The translations under genes and the position numbers were made by a program. Shown here in pieces: positions 6,389 to 12,525 of a DNA stretch of 12,525 bases; the first letter of the stretch is position 1, and every line of letters starts with the position of its first letter. Below the pieces are notes generated by a model that did no database searches, was not told the DNA's origin, and was given only the letters and a program-made list of their open reading frames with translations. Source of the DNA: Thiobacillus sp. (GTDB lineage Bacteria > Pseudomonadota > Gammaproteobacteria > Burkholderiales > Thiobacillaceae); contig NZ_JANJXQ010000188.1 of NCBI RefSeq assembly GCF_024708915.1, positions 1 through 12,525 on the forward strand, read 5' to 3'.

Positions 6389-6826
6389 TCAATATTGGGC
6401 GTAAGTCCGGGTAGACCCATTCCGGTTCACGAGAAAAACTTTGTAGGGATCCTTACGGCCATCGGCTTCCATGCCAGGCGAACCGATCGGCATGGCCGGC
6501 ACCACTAACCCGCGGACTCGGGGCTTTTCCTTGAGCAGGTGCTTGATTTCCCTGGCTGGGACGTGGCCTTCGATCACATACCCATTGACCTCTGCGGTAT
6601 GGCAGGCGCCGTAGCCGGGTGGCACGCCGAGGCGAGCTTTGTGTTGCGCCACATTGTCGATGTCGTAACTTCTGACGCCAAAGCCATTGGCCTTGAGGTG
6701 GTCGATCCACTTGTTGCAGCACCCGCAAGTCGGATTCTTGTAGACATCAATCACCGGGGTTGCCGGAGCAGCCCAAGACGCTTGGACAAGACTGCCGATG
6801 AGAAGAGTGGCAACGGCGTTTTTCAT
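6389..6826 (-). CDS. DUF411 family periplasmic metal-binding protein
   Basis: The protein has 145 residues. A signal peptide (MKNAVATLLIGSLVQASWA) is followed by the DUF411 core: VYKNPTCGCCNKW with C34, C36 and C37, then GACHTAEVNGYVIEGHVPA with another Cys-His pair, and PAMPIGSPGME. The length and C-terminus (VFLVNRNGSTRTYAQY) match the family, so the gene is complete. DUF411 proteins are found in copper and other metal-resistance clusters; the CGCC and CH residues suggest thiol-based metal binding, though a biochemical role is not settled. The ATG at 6826 has no strong Shine-Dalgarno. It is the first intact gene of the - strand copper cluster, about 65 bp downstream of an operator-like palindrome, and its stop lies 5 nt before the reconstructed start of the CusF-like gene. 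Confidence 0.85.
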   Translation of the reverse strand: MKNAVATLLIGSLVQASWAAPATPVIDVYKNPTCGCCNKWIDHLKANGFGVRSYDIDNVAQHKARLGVPPGYGACHTAEVNGYVIEGHVPAREIKHLLKEKPRVRGLVVPAMPIGSPGMEADGRKDPYKVFLVNRNGSTRTYAQY

Positions 6827-6853
6827 ACGAGGGCTTTATTCACGATTGGGATC

Positions 6854-6909
6854 AGTATGGAATGGGGTTCGCCACCCCAGCCTGACAGATGGATTACATT
6901 TGTGTCATC
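6854..6909 (-). promoter_or_regulatory. CopR/CusR-type operator and candidate -10 for the copper cluster
   Basis: GATTACA (6892-6898), a 4-nt spacer and TGTCATC (6903-6909) form an inverted repeat matching at 6 of 7 positions. It resembles the copper-response boxes bound by CopR/CusR regulators (TGACA-type half-sites, known from memory). On the - strand CATACT (6859-6854) is 5 of 6 to the -10 consensus and lies about 44 nt closer to the DUF411 start, with no good -35, as expected of an activated promoter. A 5-bp stem (6864-6868 with 6874-6878) overlaps the spacer. No regulator gene is in the window. Confidence 0.5.
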
Positions 6910-7129
6910 TTCGGCCAGTAATTTGGCGCCCCATGGCGCGGCAGTGTTCGTTCGAACACAAACCTGGCGATACCGACTGCCTGACAACGCGGAAAACCAG
7001 CTGCAGCCTTGTCGACCTGGAGCCTTGAAGCAGTGGTCGGGTTAAGGCCGCCCCCTCCGGATTGCCCCCCGATGTTCAGGACTGCTATCCGGCCCATCAG
7101 TGGGCGATATCGCCGGACGCTTCAAGCCA
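6910..7129. other. non-coding stretch between DUF411 operator and cupredoxin remnant
   Basis: No gene is supported here. Open frames on both strands give low-complexity or unrecognised peptides. The only structures are a perfect 7-bp inverted repeat, GTGTTCG-TT-CGAACAC (6944-6959), and a 5-bp repeat around an NcoI-like core (6926-6939). It may be spacer left after a deletion. Confidence 0.5.
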
Positions 7130-7318
7130 TCACTCGACCATCACCTTGCCCACCATACCGGCCTCCATATGGCCGGGCACCAGACAGGCAAAGTCCACTG
7201 TCCCAGGCTTGTCGAACCGCCAGACGATGCCGCCGCGCTGGCTGGGCTTGAGCGTGATCATGTTCGGCTCGGTATGCTGCATGTCGGGCATCTTGCGCAT
7301 CATTTCGACGTGTCTCAT
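7130..7318 (-). pseudogene. C-terminal remnant of a cupredoxin (CopI-like)
   Basis: The 62-codon frame is the C-terminal half of a periplasmic type-1 copper protein. It shows EMMRKMPDMQHTEPNM, then GGIVWRFDKPG and the ligand loop CLVPGHMEAGM, which has the C-x4-H-x4-M spacing of cupredoxins. The family is normally about 150 residues with a signal peptide and an upstream His ligand; both are missing here. The ATG at 7318 is only chance within RHVEMM, and an in-frame TGA lies 4 codons before it. The break falls at the point where a kinase fragment begins on the other strand. It would lie at the start of the copper cluster, pointing the same way as DUF411. Loss of the first copper ligand and the export signal means it is almost surely non-functional. 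Confidence 0.75.
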
Positions 7319-7924
7319 GACACAGACTCAAGTGGCGCTTTCCGGCGCACGCAGCAAGGACGAATACAAAGAAGTTCTCTACTCCTGCCTGGAGGAATAC
7401 GAACGCATGGCCCAGATGGTTGGCGACATGCTCTATCTTGCCCAGGCCGACAACCGCCTGCTCAAACCGGGACAGGAGAAAGTCGATCTGGCTCATGAAA
7501 TACAGGATTTGTTTGATTACTTCGTGGCCTGGCGGAAGAGCGCGGTGTTTCGCTCGCCCAGACGGGATCTGCCAGCGTCCCCGGCGACCGGCTGATGTTG
7601 CGGCGCGCGCTCAGCAACCTCATATCGAACGCCATCCGGCACACCCACCAAGGCCATACCGTGCAGGTATCCCTGGCCACGCACGGGGATAAAGCCATCG
7701 TTTTGGTCGAGAATCCGGGCATGGAAATTCCGGTCGAGCACCTTCCCAGACTGTTCGACCGGTTCTACCGCGTTGACCCATCACGACAATGCAAAGGGGA
7801 TGGTGCCGGACTGGGGCTTGCCATCGTCAAATCCATCGTTGACGCGCATGCTGGCTCGATCACTGTGACGTCTACAAACCTGGTGACACGGTTCCAACTC
7901 ACCTTGCCCACTTTGGCGAAATGA
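7314..7924 (+). pseudogene. 3' fragment of a CusS/CopS-like copper-sensor histidine kinase, with frameshift
   Basis: The fragment starts inside the dimerisation helix (LMTQTQVALSGARSKDEY, EEYERMAQMVGDMLYLAQADN), just past where the phosphorylated His of the H-box would stand. The sensor, transmembrane, HAMP and His regions are therefore all missing. Near 7532 one base appears lost: the frame runs on to a false stop at 7595 (FRSPRRDLPASPATG), while the shifted frame gives LAEERGVSLAQTGSASVPG and then a normal ATPase domain. That domain has the N-box (NLISNAIRHT), the VENPG loop, LFDRFYRVDPSR and the GDGAGLGLAIVKSI loop, ending at the TGA at 7922-7924. The intact ATPase half could be read from an ATG at 7595 but would lack everything needed to sense or phosphorylate. 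CusS-type kinases normally control the CusR/CopR regulator and copper export genes. Confidence 0.75.
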
Positions 7925-8137
7925 TTTTCGCAATAGTCCGCAGCGCTGCGTCAATTTGTCTTTAAGGCAACACGGCAGTCTGCCCCTTTCCCCCATTCCG
8001 GTGTCTGCCTGCTGTCCGAAGGCAGCGTGCGCGCGTCCTGCAATTGCGACGCCACCTGCATCGTGCGGGCGGATGACTTCCCCGGGTCCGCGCGCGTCGA
8101 CGCGCCCCGATCCCGGCGCACCCGCCAAGCGGCCGCG
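7925..8137. other. intergenic stretch between kinase remnant and RNase T2 gene
   Basis: No gene was found. The perfect 12-bp palindrome CGCAGCGCTGCG at 7939-7950 lies 15 nt after the kinase stop and is followed by a T-rich run (TCAATTTGTCTTT), so it may act as a weak terminator. The stem is only 4-5 bp with its loop. The rest is GC-rich with no clear signals. Confidence 0.3.
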
Positions 8138-8884
8138 CTAATCCAGCGGCGTATCGATATAGGCCCTGCCCGCCGGACAGCCGGAGTTGTAATGCTTGTG
8201 CCCTGCCCGGGCAAAGGCCAGCGGGCGCCCGGGCCCGCCGCTGGCCGGATTGCGCTCGAAATAGACGCGCACCTCGCTCAGCATCGGGCGGCGCTTGGCG
8301 GGCGTCGGCGTACGCGGGGTGCGGCAGTCGAAAGTGACGGCGTCTTTCAGCGCCGGGTCGGCCCTGGCCAGCGACTCGCGCAAATCTGCCAGACTGATTT
8401 CACGGCCCATGTGGCGTGCGATTTCGCCGCCGATCGCCCGATTGACGCGTTCGGTCAGCGCAGCCGAGGCGGCGAAATAGTCCGCCTCGCGCAGCCCCGA
8501 GCAGCTGCCGTGCTTGGCCCACTGGTAGCGGTCCAGGCAATCCGCCGCGGCCGGCATCGCCCGCCCCAGCCGCGCACGCGTCTCCGCCGGCAGCGGCACT
8601 GCCGGCAGCCGGCAAAACGGGCCCGCCGCCTCCCCGCCGCAATACATCGGGTGTGCACGGTTGGCGCGGTTCGGCCACAGTCCGTGCAGCGTCAGCGGCA
8701 TCGCCTTGAAGCCTGCCGCCGACAGGTTCCGGCATTGCGCAAACCCTTTCTTGCGCTGCGGCTCGTCCTCGCAAAACGCAGGGGCCACGCTCAAGGCCAG
8801 CAGGTAATAGTCGAAACGCGCAGGCTCGGCGCAGCTTGCCAGCGGCAGCAACGCCAGCGCGCTGGCCATCCATTTCCATTGCAT
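8138..8884 (-). CDS. RNase T2 family ribonuclease, secreted (possible lipoprotein)
   Basis: This encodes 248 residues from the ATG at 8884. GGGGAG 6 nt upstream fixes the start; an earlier ATG at 8908 has no binding site. The N-terminus is MQWKWMASALALLPLASC, a signal peptide with a lipobox-like LASC, so it may be a lipoprotein anchored with Cys18. The two T2 signatures are present: LTLHGLWPN (catalytic H67) and QWAKHGSC (K124, H125). Several further Cys suggest disulfides. T2 enzymes cleave RNA after any base via a 2',3'-cyclic phosphate; E. coli RNase I is the best-known periplasmic member. The second signature has Gln where most members have Glu, which may lower activity or be a family variant. 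It stands alone, convergent with the kinase remnant and divergent from ilvE. Confidence 0.85.
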   Translation of the reverse strand: MQWKWMASALALLPLASCAEPARFDYYLLALSVAPAFCEDEPQRKKGFAQCRNLSAAGFKAMPLTLHGLWPNRANRAHPMYCGGEAAGPFCRLPAVPLPAETRARLGRAMPAAADCLDRYQWAKHGSCSGLREADYFAASAALTERVNRAIGGEIARHMGREISLADLRESLARADPALKDAVTFDCRTPRTPTPAKRRPMLSEVRVYFERNPASGGPGRPLAFARAGHKHYNSGCPAGRAYIDTPLD

Positions 8885-8948
8885 GTCGGTCTCCCCGGAT
8901 GGCCGCATCGTGCCATAAGACCGCGGCCTCGCGGCGCCCGGAATCCGG

Positions 8949-8954
8949 TAAAAT
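8949..8954 (+). promoter_or_regulatory. possible -10 element for ilvE
   Basis: TAAAAT in the context CGGTAAAATCC, 35 nt before the ATG at 8989, is 5 of 6 to the -10 consensus and is a common context in GC-rich betaproteobacteria. No recognisable -35 is present at the right distance, so the call is tentative. Confidence 0.3.
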
Positions 8955-8988
8955 CCCGACTTTCCATTCGTTCAAGAAAGTCACCACC

Positions 8989-9909
8989 ATGTCCATGGCC
9001 GACCGCGACGGCGTCATCTGGTACGACGGCAAGCTCGTCCCCTGGCGCGACGCCACCACCCACGTCCTCACCCACACCCTGCACTACGGCATGGGCGTCT
9101 TCGAGGGGGTGCGCGCCTACAAGGCCGAGCAGGGCACGGCGATTTTCCGCCTGCAGGAGCATACCGACCGGCTGTTCCGTTCCGCCCACATCCTCGGCAT
9201 GAAGCTGCCGTTCGACAAGGCCGCGATTTCCGAAGCCCAGCGCAGCGTGGTGCGCGAGAACAAGCTCGAATCCGGCTACCTGCGGCCGATGGCGTTCTTC
9301 GGCTCGGAGGCGATGGGGATTTCGGCGAAGAACCTGTCGGTGCACGTCATCGTCGCCGCCTGGCCGTGGGGCGCCTACATGGGCGACGACGCGATCAAGA
9401 ACGGCATCCGGGTGAAGACCAGCTCGTTCTCGCGCCATCACGTCAACATCACCATGTGCAAGGCCAAGGCCAACGGCAACTACATGAATTCGATCCTCGC
9501 GCACAAGGAAGCCGAGATGGACGGCTACCAGGAAGCGCTGCTGCTCGACGTCGACGGCTTCGTCGCCGAAGGCTCCGGCGAGAATTTCTTCATGATCCGC
9601 AACGGCAAGCTCTACACGCCCGATCTCACCGCGGCGCTGGAAGGCATCACGCGCGACACCATCGTGCAGCTCGCCGGCGAGATCGGCCTTACGGTGGTCG
9701 AAAAGCGCATCACGCGCGACGAAGTCTACTGCGCCGACGAAGCCTTCTTCACCGGCACCGCCGCCGAGGTGACGCCGATCCGCGAGCTCGACAACCGGAC
9801 CATCGGCGCAGGTACGCGTGGCCCCATCACCGCAAAATTGCAGGCGATGTATTTCGACTGCGTGCATGGCCGCGCCGCTGCCCACACCGGCTGGCTCACT
9901 CCGGTCTGA
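8989..9909 (+). CDS. ilvE: branched-chain amino-acid aminotransferase
   Basis: The enzyme has 306 residues, the usual length for the class IV PLP aminotransferases. It makes Leu, Ile and Val from their 2-oxo acids with glutamate as donor, in the cytoplasm. Visible features are LHYGMGVFEGVRAY near residue 31, LRPM at 98-101, the PLP lysine K160 in AKANGNYMNS, EGSGENFF (E194 on) and TGTAAEVTPI near the C-terminus. All match IlvE, and the EGVRAYK segment and overall pattern favour it over D-alanine transaminase or aminodeoxychorismate lyase. I chose the ATG at 8989, with AAGAAAG about 8 nt upstream; a second ATG at 8995 is possible. Upstream frame extension to 8836 overlaps the RNase gene and is not supported. 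It is followed after 12 nt by the zinc-finger gene, so co-transcription is likely. Confidence 0.95.
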   Translation: MSMADRDGVIWYDGKLVPWRDATTHVLTHTLHYGMGVFEGVRAYKAEQGTAIFRLQEHTDRLFRSAHILGMKLPFDKAAISEAQRSVVRENKLESGYLRPMAFFGSEAMGISAKNLSVHVIVAAWPWGAYMGDDAIKNGIRVKTSSFSRHHVNITMCKAKANGNYMNSILAHKEAEMDGYQEALLLDVDGFVAEGSGENFFMIRNGKLYTPDLTAALEGITRDTIVQLAGEIGLTVVEKRITRDEVYCADEAFFTGTAAEVTPIRELDNRTIGAGTRGPITAKLQAMYFDCVHGRAAAHTGWLTPV

Positions 9910-9921
9910 AACGGCATCGGC

Positions 9922-10125
9922 ATGAGCGAGCGTCACGACAACACCCAGCGCGTCATCGAAGTCACCGAAACCGACCTGCCCCTGCATTGCCCGATGCCGC
10001 AGCACGCCGACTGGAATGCCCACCCGCGCGTCTATCTTCCGATCGAATCGCGCGGCGATGCGCTGTGCCCCTACTGCGGCACACTCTATCGCCTGAAGGG
10101 CAAACCCAGCGGCGGTCATCGCTAG
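9922..10125 (+). CDS. small CHCC zinc-finger protein
   Basis: The 67-residue protein has the single zinc-finger pattern of the zf-CHCC family: C23, H34 (in HPRVYLPI), and C49 and C52 in LCPYCGTLYRL. It relates to the zinc-binding subunit domain of mitochondrial complex I (NDUFS6), but the bacterial members are free-standing and of unknown role. The basic tail and the acidic N-terminus are typical. It starts at the ATG at 9922, 12 nt after ilvE, and no strong Shine-Dalgarno is visible, so translation probably depends on coupling to ilvE. A linked zinc-finger gene downstream of ilvE is common in betaproteobacteria (from memory). The family call is firm; a cellular function cannot be inferred. 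Confidence 0.85.
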   Translation: MSERHDNTQRVIEVTETDLPLHCPMPQHADWNAHPRVYLPIESRGDALCPYCGTLYRLKGKPSGGHR

Positions 10126-10129
10126 TCTC

Positions 10130-10153
10130 CATCGTCCCCTGCTGGGGGCGATG
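10130..10153. terminator. hairpin just after the zinc-finger gene
   Basis: CATCGTCCCC (10130-10139) and GGGGGCGATG (10144-10153) pair with a 4-nt loop and one G-U wobble, 5 nt after the stop. No T-run follows, so it may be an attenuator or an RNA-stability element rather than a full terminator. It buries the ATG at 10151, which supports the later start of the next gene at 10172. Confidence 0.45.
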
Positions 10154-10171
10154 AGGCCTGATTCGAGAACC

Positions 10172-10603
10172 ATGTCCGAACCCACCTTCCCCACGCCCGA
10201 AGCCGCCGAAGCCGCGTTCTACGCCGCCTTCGAGACCCGCTCTCTCGACGCCATGATGGCAGTCTGGTCCGGCAGCGACGGCATCGCCTGCATCCACCCC
10301 CTGGCTGCCCCGCTGAACGGCCGCGCCGCCGTAGCGGCAGGCTGGCGCAGCATGTTCGAGGCCGCCGGCCAGTTCCGCGTGCACGCGGAACTGGCCCATG
10401 AAATGCGCGAAGCCGGCGAGGTCATCCGCGTCGTGCGCGAATACCTCACCATCGGCCAGGAAGCCGAACCGCGCCCGCCGATTCTGGCCACCAATATTTA
10501 CCGCAAGGAAGCCGACGGCTGGCGCATGGTGCTGCACCACGCCTCGCCGCTCCAGGTGGGCGGCACGCCGCCGTCACGCACGCCGCCCGCGGTCCTGCAT
10601 TAA
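10172..10603 (+). CDS. NTF2/SnoaL-like fold protein
   Basis: The protein has 143 residues. The start at 10172 (MSEPTFPTPEAA) is preferred because the ATG at 10151 lies inside the arm of a hairpin, although neither has a strong binding site. The sequence follows the cone-shaped NTF2-like fold: an N-terminal helix (EAAEAAFYAAFETRSLDAM) and then MAVWSGSDGIACIHP. After that come a strand-rich part with VREYLTIG and WRMVLHHASP, and a short Pro-rich tail. These are the nuclear transport factor 2 / SnoaL-like features, a fold used by many small enzymes and binding proteins, and His residues near the C-terminus line the pocket in many of them. No substrate can be named. It sits between the zinc-finger gene (46 nt upstream) and the hydrolase gene (40 nt downstream) on the same strand, so a shared transcript is plausible. 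Confidence 0.75.
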   Translation: MSEPTFPTPEAAEAAFYAAFETRSLDAMMAVWSGSDGIACIHPLAAPLNGRAAVAAGWRSMFEAAGQFRVHAELAHEMREAGEVIRVVREYLTIGQEAEPRPPILATNIYRKEADGWRMVLHHASPLQVGGTPPSRTPPAVLH

Positions 10604-10643
10604 CGGCAGCGGCGCCTTGGCCACCACGCCTTCGCCAGAAAAC

Positions 10644-11603
10644 ATGCCCTATCGCGCCCCGGTCTGGCTGCCCGGCGGGCATCTGCAAACCATCTACAGC
10701 AGCCTGTTCCTCCGCGTTGCGCCGGTCGCCTGCCGGCGCGAGCGGCTGGAATTGGCGGACGGCGATTTCCTCGATTTCGACTGGGTCGACGGCCATGCCG
10801 GCAGCCCCGTCGTGGTGTTGTTCCATGGCCTGGAAGGCAGTGCCGACAGCCACTACGCGCGCGGCCTCATGGCCCGCGTGCGGGCGCGCGGCTGGCATGG
10901 CGCGGTCGCGCATTTCCGCGGCTGTTCGGGCGAGGACAACCGGCTGCCGCGCGCCTATTTCGCCGGCGACAGCACAGACATCGGATGCATCCTGCGCCAC
11001 GTCAAATCGCGCCACGCCGATGCGCCGGTTTACGCGGCCGGCGTCTCGCTCGGCGGCAATGCGCTGCTGAAATGGCTGGGCGAACAAGGCGCGGCGGCGC
11101 ATCTGCTGGTCGAGCGCGCCGCCGCCGTCTCCGCGCCGCTCGATCTTGCCGCGGCCGGCCGCAGCCTCGACCGCGGCTTCAACCGCCGCGTCTACACCGC
11201 GCGCTTTCTCGTCACCCTGAAAGCCAAGGCCCTGCGCAAGGCCGCGCGCTTTCCCGGCCTGCTCGATTCGCAAGCGATTGCCGCCGCCGCCACCTTCCGC
11301 GAATTCGACACCCTGGTCACCGCGCAGCTGCACGGATTCCGCGACGCCGACGACTACTGGCTCAAGGTATCGTCCAAGCCGCTGCTGAAATCGGTCAGCG
11401 TTCCCACCCTTGTCATCAATGCCAGAAACGACCCCTTTCTGCCGGCCTCGGCATTGCCTGCCCCTGCCGACGTCGCGCCATCGATCGCGCTCGAGCAGCC
11501 CGGCGCCGGCGGCCATGTCGCGTTTCCGTCTGGCCCTTTTCCCGGCAATCTGGACTGGTTGCCGCGGCGGCTGATGCAGCATTTCGACATCCGGCGCAGG
11601 TAG
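10644..11603 (+). CDS. YheT-family alpha/beta hydrolase
   Basis: The protein has 319 residues. It opens with YRAPVWLPGGHLQTIYSSL, the signature start of the YheT family. It then shows VVLFHGLEGSADSHYARGL (oxyanion region), the nucleophile elbow GVSLGGN with S135, D263 in NARNDPFLP and H291 in GGHVAF. The catalytic triad is complete, so it should be an active esterase or lipase-like hydrolase in the cytoplasm; the natural substrate of YheT is not known to me. I chose the ATG at 10644; TTG at 10617 and longer frames are possible but the family begins right at this Met. It lies 40 nt after the NTF2-like gene and 31 nt before the phosphomannomutase start. Its last codons overlap a TAGAAT that might serve as a -10 for that gene. 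Confidence 0.9.
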   Translation: MPYRAPVWLPGGHLQTIYSSLFLRVAPVACRRERLELADGDFLDFDWVDGHAGSPVVVLFHGLEGSADSHYARGLMARVRARGWHGAVAHFRGCSGEDNRLPRAYFAGDSTDIGCILRHVKSRHADAPVYAAGVSLGGNALLKWLGEQGAAAHLLVERAAAVSAPLDLAAAGRSLDRGFNRRVYTARFLVTLKAKALRKAARFPGLLDSQAIAAAATFREFDTLVTAQLHGFRDADDYWLKVSSKPLLKSVSVPTLVINARNDPFLPASALPAPADVAPSIALEQPGAGGHVAFPSGPFPGNLDWLPRRLMQHFDIRRR

Positions 11604-11634
11604 AATCGACGCATTGCCATTCAGGGAGCGCGTT

Positions 11635-12525
11635 GTGGAATACCCCAAGGAAATTTTCAAGGCCTACGACATCCGCGGCATCGTCGGCAAAACCTTCACC
11701 GCCGAGATCGTCGAAGCCATCGGTCACGCCATCGGCTCCGAAGCGGTGGCGCGGGGGCAGCGCGAAATCTGCATCGGCCGCGACGGCCGCCTGTCCGGCC
11801 CCGACCTCGCCGCTGCGCTGGCGCGCGGCATCCGCCGCGCCGGCATCGGCGTGGTCGATCTCGGCATGGTCGCCACGCCGATGACCTATTTCGCCGCGTA
11901 CCAGTTGAAGACGGACAGCGCGGTGATGGTCACCGGCAGCCACAACCCGCCCGACTACAACGGCCTGAAAATGGTGCTCGGCGGCGAGACGCTTTCCGGC
12001 GAGGCGATCCAGAAGCTGCGCGAGCGGCTGGTGAACAACGATCTCACGCACGGCGACGGCGGCTACCGCCAGTACGACATCGCCGGCGAATATCTCGCCC
12101 GCATCGTCTCCGACGTCAAGCTCGCGCGCCCGATGAAAATCATCGTCGACTGCGGCAACGGCGTGCCCGGCGCCTTCGCCCCCAGGCTCTACCGCGACAT
12201 GGGCTGCCAGGTGGAAGAGCTGTTCTGCGAAGTCGACGGCAACTTCCCCAACCATCACCCCGATCCCTCGCAGCCGAAAAACCTGCAGGACCTGATCGCC
12301 GCGCTGAAAACCAGCGACGCCGAAATCGGCCTGGCCTTCGACGGCGACGGCGACCGTCTCGGCGTGGTCACCAAGGACGGCACCATCATCTTCCCCGACC
12401 GCCAGCTGATGCTGTTCGCCGACGACGTGCTCTCGCGCAACCCCGGCGCCGAGATCATTTTCGACGTGAAGTCGACGCGCAAGCTGTTCGGCTGGATCCG
12501 CGAACGCGGCGGCCGCCCGCTCTTG
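11635..12525 (+). CDS. phosphomannomutase/phosphoglucomutase, 5' portion (runs off window)
   Basis: The first 297 codons of about 455-460 expected are present, so the C-terminal domain is outside the window. Initiation is at GTG 11635, preceded by AGGGAG 6 nt upstream. Diagnostic features are KAYDIRGIVG at residues 9-18, the phosphoserine loop TGSHNPPDYNG with S102, and the Mg-binding DGDGDR at 236-241. These place it in the AlgC/ManB alpha-D-phosphohexomutase family, which interconverts mannose-6-P and mannose-1-P (and the glucose pair) for GDP-mannose, exopolysaccharide and LPS sugars. The part seen is intact with no frameshift. Without the C-terminal sugar-binding loop I cannot say whether mannose or glucose is preferred, so no gene symbol is given. 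It is the last gene of the + strand block. Confidence 0.92.
   Translation, partial: MEYPKEIFKAYDIRGIVGKTFTAEIVEAIGHAIGSEAVARGQREICIGRDGRLSGPDLAAALARGIRRAGIGVVDLGMVATPMTYFAAYQLKTDSAVMVTGSHNPPDYNGLKMVLGGETLSGEAIQKLRERLVNNDLTHGDGGYRQYDIAGEYLARIVSDVKLARPMKIIVDCGNGVPGAFAPRLYRDMGCQVEELFCEVDGNFPNHHPDPSQPKNLQDLIAALKTSDAEIGLAFDGDGDRLGVVTKDGTIIFPDRQLMLFADDVLSRNPGAEIIFDVKSTRKLFGWIRERGGRPLL

Noticed and set aside
6894..7097. 67-codon - strand frame and, in another frame, a KLLAEDD-like start resembling a response regulator
   Set aside because: The 67-codon frame matches nothing known to me. The response-regulator-like stretch is only about 8 codons and overlaps the operator palindrome, so it is better explained as the regulatory site.
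7062..7595. 177-codon + strand frame treated as a single gene
   Set aside because: Only the part from about 7314 resembles a kinase; the first 84 codons are antisense to the cupredoxin remnant and non-coding DNA, and the end is a frameshift artefact.
8027..9202. 391-codon + strand open frame opposite the RNase T2 gene
   Set aside because: Its peptide is Arg-rich without motifs, while the opposite strand has both T2 active-site signatures.
8791..10194. 467-codon - strand open frame across ilvE and the zinc-finger gene
   Set aside because: It is antisense to well-recognised genes, begins without a ribosome binding site and shows no domain; typical of GC-rich DNA.

Overview
The window is GC-rich, densely coded DNA that looks like a betaproteobacterial chromosome. 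A sulfur-oxidising genus of the Thiobacillus type is my inference. It rests on a DsrC-family protein of the kind found in sulfur oxidisers, a betaproteobacterial-looking ilvE and housekeeping block, and Met-rich copper genes. No rRNA, tRNA, CRISPR array, insertion sequence or phage gene was seen.

Region 1 (1-4313, + strand) is a compact signalling operon. It holds the 3' part of a small periplasmic PstS-like binding protein, an outer-membrane beta-barrel protein whose start overlaps it by 32 nt, and a membrane-bound PAS-GGDEF-EAL protein that starts 2 nt after the barrel gene ends. A likely scheme is that a periplasmic ligand or the barrel feeds a signal to c-di-GMP turnover. A small DsrC-like protein without the two C-terminal cysteines follows at 4370-4693 (+).

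Region 2 (4801-7924) is a copper-handling locus, mostly on the - strand. In transcription order it has a truncated cupredoxin, an apparent CopR/CusR-type operator, a DUF411 metal-binding protein, a frameshifted CusF-like gene, a very Met-rich secreted protein, two tiny membrane proteins and a CopK-like periplasmic copper protein. A long hairpin flanked by 8-bp direct repeats lies just before copK. On the + strand is the 3' part of a CusS/CopS-like sensor kinase. It is broken at the same point where the cupredoxin is broken and also carries a frameshift. The locus is therefore a mix of intact effectors and damaged genes, and the cognate kinase (and probably its regulator and export genes) has been lost here.

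Region 3 (8138-8884, - strand) is a secreted RNase T2 family nuclease, possibly a lipoprotein.

Region 4 (8989-12525, + strand) is a housekeeping block: branched-chain aminotransferase IlvE, a small CHCC zinc-finger protein, an NTF2/SnoaL-like protein, a YheT-family alpha/beta hydrolase, and the first 297 codons of a phosphomannomutase/phosphoglucomutase that runs off the window.

The most unusual part is region 2, because of the broken-gene junction, the paired indels, the hairpin and the very small ORFs.
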